Below, piece after piece: positions 60,133-64,000 of a stretch of DNA of 64,000 nucleotides. The stretch comes from Blastopirellula sediminis (lineage in GTDB: Bacteria; Planctomycetota; Planctomycetia; Pirellulales; Pirellulaceae): contig NZ_JAJKFT010000002.1 in NCBI RefSeq assembly GCF_020966755.1, forward strand, positions 310,001 through 374,000, read 5' to 3'. Every line of letters starts with the position of its first letter. Position 1 is the first letter of the stretch. The notes below the pieces were generated by a model. That model made no database searches. It was not told the origin of the DNA and was given only the letters and a program-made list of their open reading frames with translations. The translations under genes and the position numbers were made by a program.

Positions 60133-62175
60133 TTACGATTGAAAAATGCTGCGTCCGGTCATGGTGCTCGGCGTCGCGATGCCGAAATCGTGCAGGATCG
60201 ACGGGGCGATGTCGACCAGCGACGGATCGGTTGCGACAAACGGTTTGTTGCAGCACAAAATGCCGGGGACTTCGAGCGCATCGGCGCAGTGGTCGGCGCT
60301 CCAGGCCGACGTATTGTCGAGCAACACGTCCGGCGTCAGTTCTCCCAAACAGGTTTCCCACGAAGCGCGGTACCCGCGCGCATAGCCGATGATTAAGTCC
60401 GGAGCAAGCGTCGTCGCTTCGCCAGAATAGATCTCGCTCGAACGATAGACGTTCCGGATCACTTGCTTGCCGTTGTAGTCGCGAACCGCCTTCAATCGCG
60501 CGATCAGTTGCCGCGTCAGCTTTTCCTGCTCTTCCCCCGGCTCGACGATCCCGTCTCGCTCCCGTCCTTTCAGGTTGAGATAGAGACCGTTGATTCCCAT
60601 GCCATAAGCACGCGTGCGCGACCAGTCGCAATCGACCAAGATCGAAGTGCATTCGCGTGAGTTCAAATATCCAAGATCACGAAGCCACGAATTGACGTTG
60701 AACTGGCGGCCGAAGTTGGCGAAGCCATGATCGCTCATCACGTAGATCGTCGCTTTGTCGCCGTACCGGTCGTTGATATCGCCGATGATTTGATCGAGCC
60801 GCTGATAGAGCTCTTTCACGTACTGATAGCGACTGGCCGCTTCTTTACTGGTACGGGTCGGGTGCTTCGGATCCTCTTCTCCTTCCCACCAGAACATGTG
60901 CGACTGCAGATCGCTGCTGGAGAAGTAGAAGAACAACAGCCCGTCATCGTAGTTTTCGACGGCGTACTCAAACAGCGCCAGCCGTTCTTCCAGCACGTTG
61001 GTCGCCTGGCGACGGAATTCGTCATCGTCGAAGACTCCGTTGGAGCGCGCCTTATGGTCTTCCTGGAAGCCGGTCGTGTAAAACAGCCCGAGATCATTCG
61101 AGACGTTCGAGATAAAGTCTTCCGGTTCTGAGAGCTGCACCGCCGGCTTCGACGGATCGACATTGATCGGCGTCACGTAAAGCCGGAAATTCGGTCCGAT
61201 CTCTTGCAGATAGAACCGGCAGATTCCGCTCGCATGCTGCGAAGGTAACGGCGTCGGCGCCGACAGGGAGAAGTCGAGCTTCGTCCAGCGGCTCCACTCT
61301 CCAGGCTTCAACAGGATCTTCTTCCCCTGCACAACCAGCAGCGCCGTTCCGGATTCGGTATCGCGATGAACGTCGACGTCGATCGTGACCGGAACCGGCA
61401 GCTTCAGCATGCTGTTCTCGGGGCCGACCAGAGTGATGCGGGCCGATCTCCCTTCGAACTCGATGCGGCTTCGTTTTCCGCCTCCTTCTTCGACCCCACC
61501 AGCGGGAGTGTCCTCACTGAAATATTGGTAAGTGCCGTACGAGCCGAGCATATCAGGCGTCCCCATGCCGCAGACGCATTTGTGGTGACCATACTCGGAC
61601 GGGCTCGGCGGGTAGTTTGAAGGGAGATCATAGAACACCGACGAAATTCGTTGTGAGTCGAGGAAGTCCCAAAAGGGAACCCCTTGCCGGCGCAACACGG
61701 TTTGCGGCGGCTGATGATTGAAGGGCCAGAAGTCGAGTTGCAACTGATGGTCGCCGATTTCAATAGCGCCTTGGCCGGGAATCGTTTCGGCTGCCGAGAA
61801 GAAGGGCGCACATTGTTCGTGCGGGTGGCGATGGATGAAGTCGAAGATGCCGTGCGAACCGGGACCAGCGCCATTTATGAAGTTGGCCCAAGCGACTGGG
61901 CTTTGCGGCGGACAGCTGGTGCCGAGATTGCTAAAGCCGCCGGCGGCCGCCATCCGCTTCATATTCGGCATTTTGCCTTCGTTCATCAGCTTGCGGCAGA
62001 GACGCGGGTCCATGCCGTCGACGCCGATGACAATCACCTTTTTGCCGAAACTGTGCGAGACGCGACTAACGCTGCCAAGCCAGTAGGAAGCCCCGGCCGT
62101 CGCTCCGGCGCCGGCGGCCAATGCAGCGCCGGTCAGCAAGGTGCGGCGCGAAATGTTGCTTTTCGGTTCGCTCAT
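60133..62175 (-). CDS. Alkaline-phosphatase-superfamily phosphodiesterase, Tat-exported
   Basis: A 680-aa protein. The Tat signal is SRRTLLTGAALAAGAGATAGAS. The type I phosphodiesterase/nucleotide pyrophosphatase pattern follows: KVIVIGVDGMDPRL (metal Asp), CPPQSPVAWANFINGAGPGSHGIFDFIHR (nucleophile region, probably the Ser before PVAW), LLFFYFSSSDLQSHMFWW and ATIYVMSDHGFANFGRQFNVNSWL (SDHG metal site), then DLIIGYARGYRASW and WSADHCADALEVPGILC. It hydrolyses a phosphodiester or pyrophosphate outside the cytoplasm. It is paralogous to the upstream gene, overlapping it by 4 nt. In its paralogue the nucleophile region reads SPVAWSTF; here it is SPVAWANF. Confidence 0.9.
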   Translation of the reverse strand: MSEPKSNISRRTLLTGAALAAGAGATAGASYWLGSVSRVSHSFGKKVIVIGVDGMDPRLCRKLMNEGKMPNMKRMAAAGGFSNLGTSCPPQSPVAWANFINGAGPGSHGIFDFIHRHPHEQCAPFFSAAETIPGQGAIEIGDHQLQLDFWPFNHQPPQTVLRRQGVPFWDFLDSQRISSVFYDLPSNYPPSPSEYGHHKCVCGMGTPDMLGSYGTYQYFSEDTPAGGVEEGGGKRSRIEFEGRSARITLVGPENSMLKLPVPVTIDVDVHRDTESGTALLVVQGKKILLKPGEWSRWTKLDFSLSAPTPLPSQHASGICRFYLQEIGPNFRLYVTPINVDPSKPAVQLSEPEDFISNVSNDLGLFYTTGFQEDHKARSNGVFDDDEFRRQATNVLEERLALFEYAVENYDDGLLFFYFSSSDLQSHMFWWEGEEDPKHPTRTSKEAASRYQYVKELYQRLDQIIGDINDRYGDKATIYVMSDHGFANFGRQFNVNSWLRDLGYLNSRECTSILVDCDWSRTRAYGMGINGLYLNLKGRERDGIVEPGEEQEKLTRQLIARLKAVRDYNGKQVIRNVYRSSEIYSGEATTLAPDLIIGYARGYRASWETCLGELTPDVLLDNTSAWSADHCADALEVPGILCCNKPFVATDPSLVDIAPSILHDFGIATPSTMTGRSIFQS

Positions 62176-64000
62176 GACGCCACCTTCACGGGAGTTTCGG
62201 CGATCCGCTTTTCCTGAACTTCAACCGCCGGCGTTTGCTCGCCAAACTCGAGCGGTTTACCATCCATGTATTCGGGAATCGGACAGCCGAACAGTTTGAG
62301 AATGGTCGGCGCCAGATCAAGCAAACGGGGCGCCTGGGCGGCGATCGGATCGCTGCTGAACAAAATGCCCGGGACGACCGACGGATCGACGCAATGATCG
62401 CCGCTCCACGCCTTCGTGTTGTCGTGGAATACCTTGGTGCTTGTTCGTCCGACCGCCGCGTCCCACGAGATCCGATAACCGCTCTCGTAGCCGACGATCA
62501 AGTCGGGGGCGTTTTCCTTGTATCCGCCGCGATAGGCGCGAGCGGCCTGGTAAGTGCGGCGAATCCCCTTCGTGCCGGTTTGCGGGTCAACCAGTTCGTT
62601 GAGCTTCGCGACCAATTCGGCCTTGAGCGTTTCGGCCTCTTCGCCGGGGGCGACGATTCCGTGCTCGTACTTCCCTTCCAGATTCAAAAAGATGCCGGTC
62701 AGGCCGAGGGCGAACGCTTTCGTTTTGCTCCAGTCGATGCCGGCCAGATAATCTTCGCCGCGGCGGTCGTCGTCGACCGTCAGATAGCCGTTTTCTTCGA
62801 GCCACCGATTCAAGTCGATGCCGCGGCGGAACGTGTTAAAGCCATGGTCCGACAGAACCAGCAGCAGCGTGTTGCCGTCGTCGCACTTGGCCATCGTCCG
62901 GCCAACAAGTCCATCCATCCGCACATACAAATCTTCGATCGCGTTCTCCAGCTTCGCCGGAACATGCGCCGGCCGGGCAGGGTGCAACTTGTCGAGATAC
63001 CGCCAGAACATATGCTGCATCCGGTCGGTTCCGTCGAAGACGCAGACGCACAGCCCTTGGCGAACCTTGTCGAGGCTGTCGAAGAACATCGTTTCTCGTT
63101 CGACGTCGATATCCATGCATTGCTGCAGGAAGTGTTCGTCTTCGATCACCTGCTCGCTCAGACTCCACGTATCTTCGGCCAGACCGAGCGTCGCGTAGGG
63201 ACCTTGCTTTTTGGCCAGGTAGATCGGATAGACCGCCGGATAGCCGATCGCCATCGCCGGGTTTTCGGGATCGATGTTGATCGGCGTAACGTACAGACCG
63301 AACTCGGGATCGGTTTCGAGCAGCATGAAGCGGCAGATGCCGTTGATCGAAACGCCCCAGCCCGCTTTAAAGTGAACGGTCAACCAGTCGGTGTGAACTC
63401 CCTTCGTCAGCTTGTGCTTGGCCCCGTTCAGATGTAGCCAAGCGTGCGAATCGTCGATGACCTCGACGCGAAACGGCGCAGTGAGGGCGCCGTTGGTCGG
63501 ATCGTTGGGATTCGGCGGGCCGAGCAACTCGCACTGAACTTTCTTTCCTTCTCGGGTCACGTAATGGACTTCACCGCCGGTTTTGACTCCTTCTTCCTTC
63601 GCCCGCGTGGTGAACTGCGAAAACGTTCCTTGCGTCCCGCGCAGGTCAGGAACGCACATCGCCGAGAGCTGGACGCCGCGCAGTTTCTCAGGCGGAAAGG
63701 TAATCGGCACGCGGATGATGCAGTTGAAGATGCCGTAGTCGCTCAACACGCTCCAAAACGGCTTGCTCTTGCGAAGCATCCGCACGTCGGGCTTTTGATA
63801 TTGCCACTTGAAACGCCCGATGCCGATCGATTTGCTGGCGGTGCGGATTTCGACCGAGCTCAGTTTCGGCTGGTAGGTCGCTAAGTCAGGCGTCAGAAAG
63901 TCGAAGATGTTGTGCTTGCCGGGGTTCACGCCGGTTTGAAACGTCGACCAGGCGACCGGGGAGATCGGAGGCAACGTGCTGGCGAGCGAATGAAAGCTAC
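62172..64000 (-). CDS. Alkaline-phosphatase-superfamily phosphodiesterase, N-terminus cut by window edge
   Basis: At least 608 residues remain; the frame is open to the right edge, so the start and first metal Asp are missing. Present are PPISPVAWSTFQTGVNPGKHNIFDFLTPD (nucleophile region), CVCVFDGTDRMQHMFWRYLD, TLLLVLSDHGFNTFRRGIDLNRWL, DLIVGYESGYRISW and WSGDHCVDPSVVPGILF. The order and spacing match the next gene closely, so these are tandem paralogues of the type I phosphodiesterase family. It overlaps the downstream paralogue by 4 nt. The signal peptide cannot be judged. First visible gene of the last unit. Confidence 0.9.
   Translation of the reverse strand, partial: SFHSLASTLPPISPVAWSTFQTGVNPGKHNIFDFLTPDLATYQPKLSSVEIRTASKSIGIGRFKWQYQKPDVRMLRKSKPFWSVLSDYGIFNCIIRVPITFPPEKLRGVQLSAMCVPDLRGTQGTFSQFTTRAKEEGVKTGGEVHYVTREGKKVQCELLGPPNPNDPTNGALTAPFRVEVIDDSHAWLHLNGAKHKLTKGVHTDWLTVHFKAGWGVSINGICRFMLLETDPEFGLYVTPINIDPENPAMAIGYPAVYPIYLAKKQGPYATLGLAEDTWSLSEQVIEDEHFLQQCMDIDVERETMFFDSLDKVRQGLCVCVFDGTDRMQHMFWRYLDKLHPARPAHVPAKLENAIEDLYVRMDGLVGRTMAKCDDGNTLLLVLSDHGFNTFRRGIDLNRWLEENGYLTVDDDRRGEDYLAGIDWSKTKAFALGLTGIFLNLEGKYEHGIVAPGEEAETLKAELVAKLNELVDPQTGTKGIRRTYQAARAYRGGYKENAPDLIVGYESGYRISWDAAVGRTSTKVFHDNTKAWSGDHCVDPSVVPGILFSSDPIAAQAPRLLDLAPTILKLFGCPIPEYMDGKPLEFGEQTPAVEVQEKRIAETPVKVAS

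Noticed and set aside
1-64000. tRNA genes, CRISPR arrays, insertion sequences or attachment sites
   Set aside because: No tRNA-like arm pattern, no regularly spaced repeats, no transposase motifs and no long terminal repeats were seen by eye.

Overview
The window looks like chromosomal DNA of a planctomycete, most likely a Pirellulaceae member of the Blastopirellula/Rhodopirellula type. The evidence is three copies of the planctomycete-typical gene pair of a large secreted protein (PSCyt1 cytochrome motif plus DUF1549/DUF1553) followed by a Tat-exported DUF1501 protein. A formylglycine sulfatase, a XylR-type AraC regulator and a long MoxR/Bat-like operon fit the same group. I see no tRNA, rRNA, insertion sequence, phage gene or CRISPR array. 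Both window ends cut a gene.

Layout. 1-12200 (minus strand): one operon, moxR - DUF58 - BatA/VWA - VWA/GATase-like - a 1082-aa membrane/coiled-coil protein - three small secreted proteins - a prenyltransferase-repeat protein cut by the left edge. Most junctions are 4-nt stop/start overlaps. 12201-16191: a divergent spacer, a sulfatase, a dual-specificity-type phosphatase, and a two-gene unit of a Nif11-like peptide and a NifZ-like protein. 16192-27540: an extracellular polysaccharide locus in three units. These are CapK/PaaK-like ligase - ATP-grasp - flippase (plus); epimerase - sugar transferase - chain-length protein - O-antigen ligase/polymerase (minus); and a GT4 plus a WecG/TagA glycosyltransferase (plus).

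27541-32141: first PSCyt/DUF1501 pair. 32144-38526: a carbohydrate island with a divergent XylR-type regulator, an HPS-family aldolase/decarboxylase, a zinc-type dehydrogenase lacking the structural zinc cysteines, an SDR dehydrogenase, a TIM-barrel sugar isomerase/epimerase and a sodium:solute symporter. 39102-45506: a tripartite RND efflux system, with the outer-membrane factor divergent from the adaptor and pump. 45794-53158: second PSCyt/DUF1501 pair, in one operon with an enolase-superfamily sugar-acid dehydratase and a POT transporter. 53526-58288: third pair. 58458-64000 (minus): two tandem alkaline-phosphatase-superfamily enzymes (the first cut by the right edge), a 61-aa protein, a membrane protein and a sulfotransferase.

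Best candidates for something undescribed: (1) the three tandem secreted LTxxQ-like proteins wired into a MoxR/VWA operon; (2) the Nif11-like/NifZ-like pair with no nif genes nearby; (3) the orphan HPS-type sugar pathway; (4) the tandem phosphodiesterase - small protein - membrane protein module; (5) a sugar transferase fused to a degenerate GGDEF-like domain; (6) a promoter box shared by two of the PSCyt operons. All family assignments rest on motifs and remembered family patterns, because no database search could be run.
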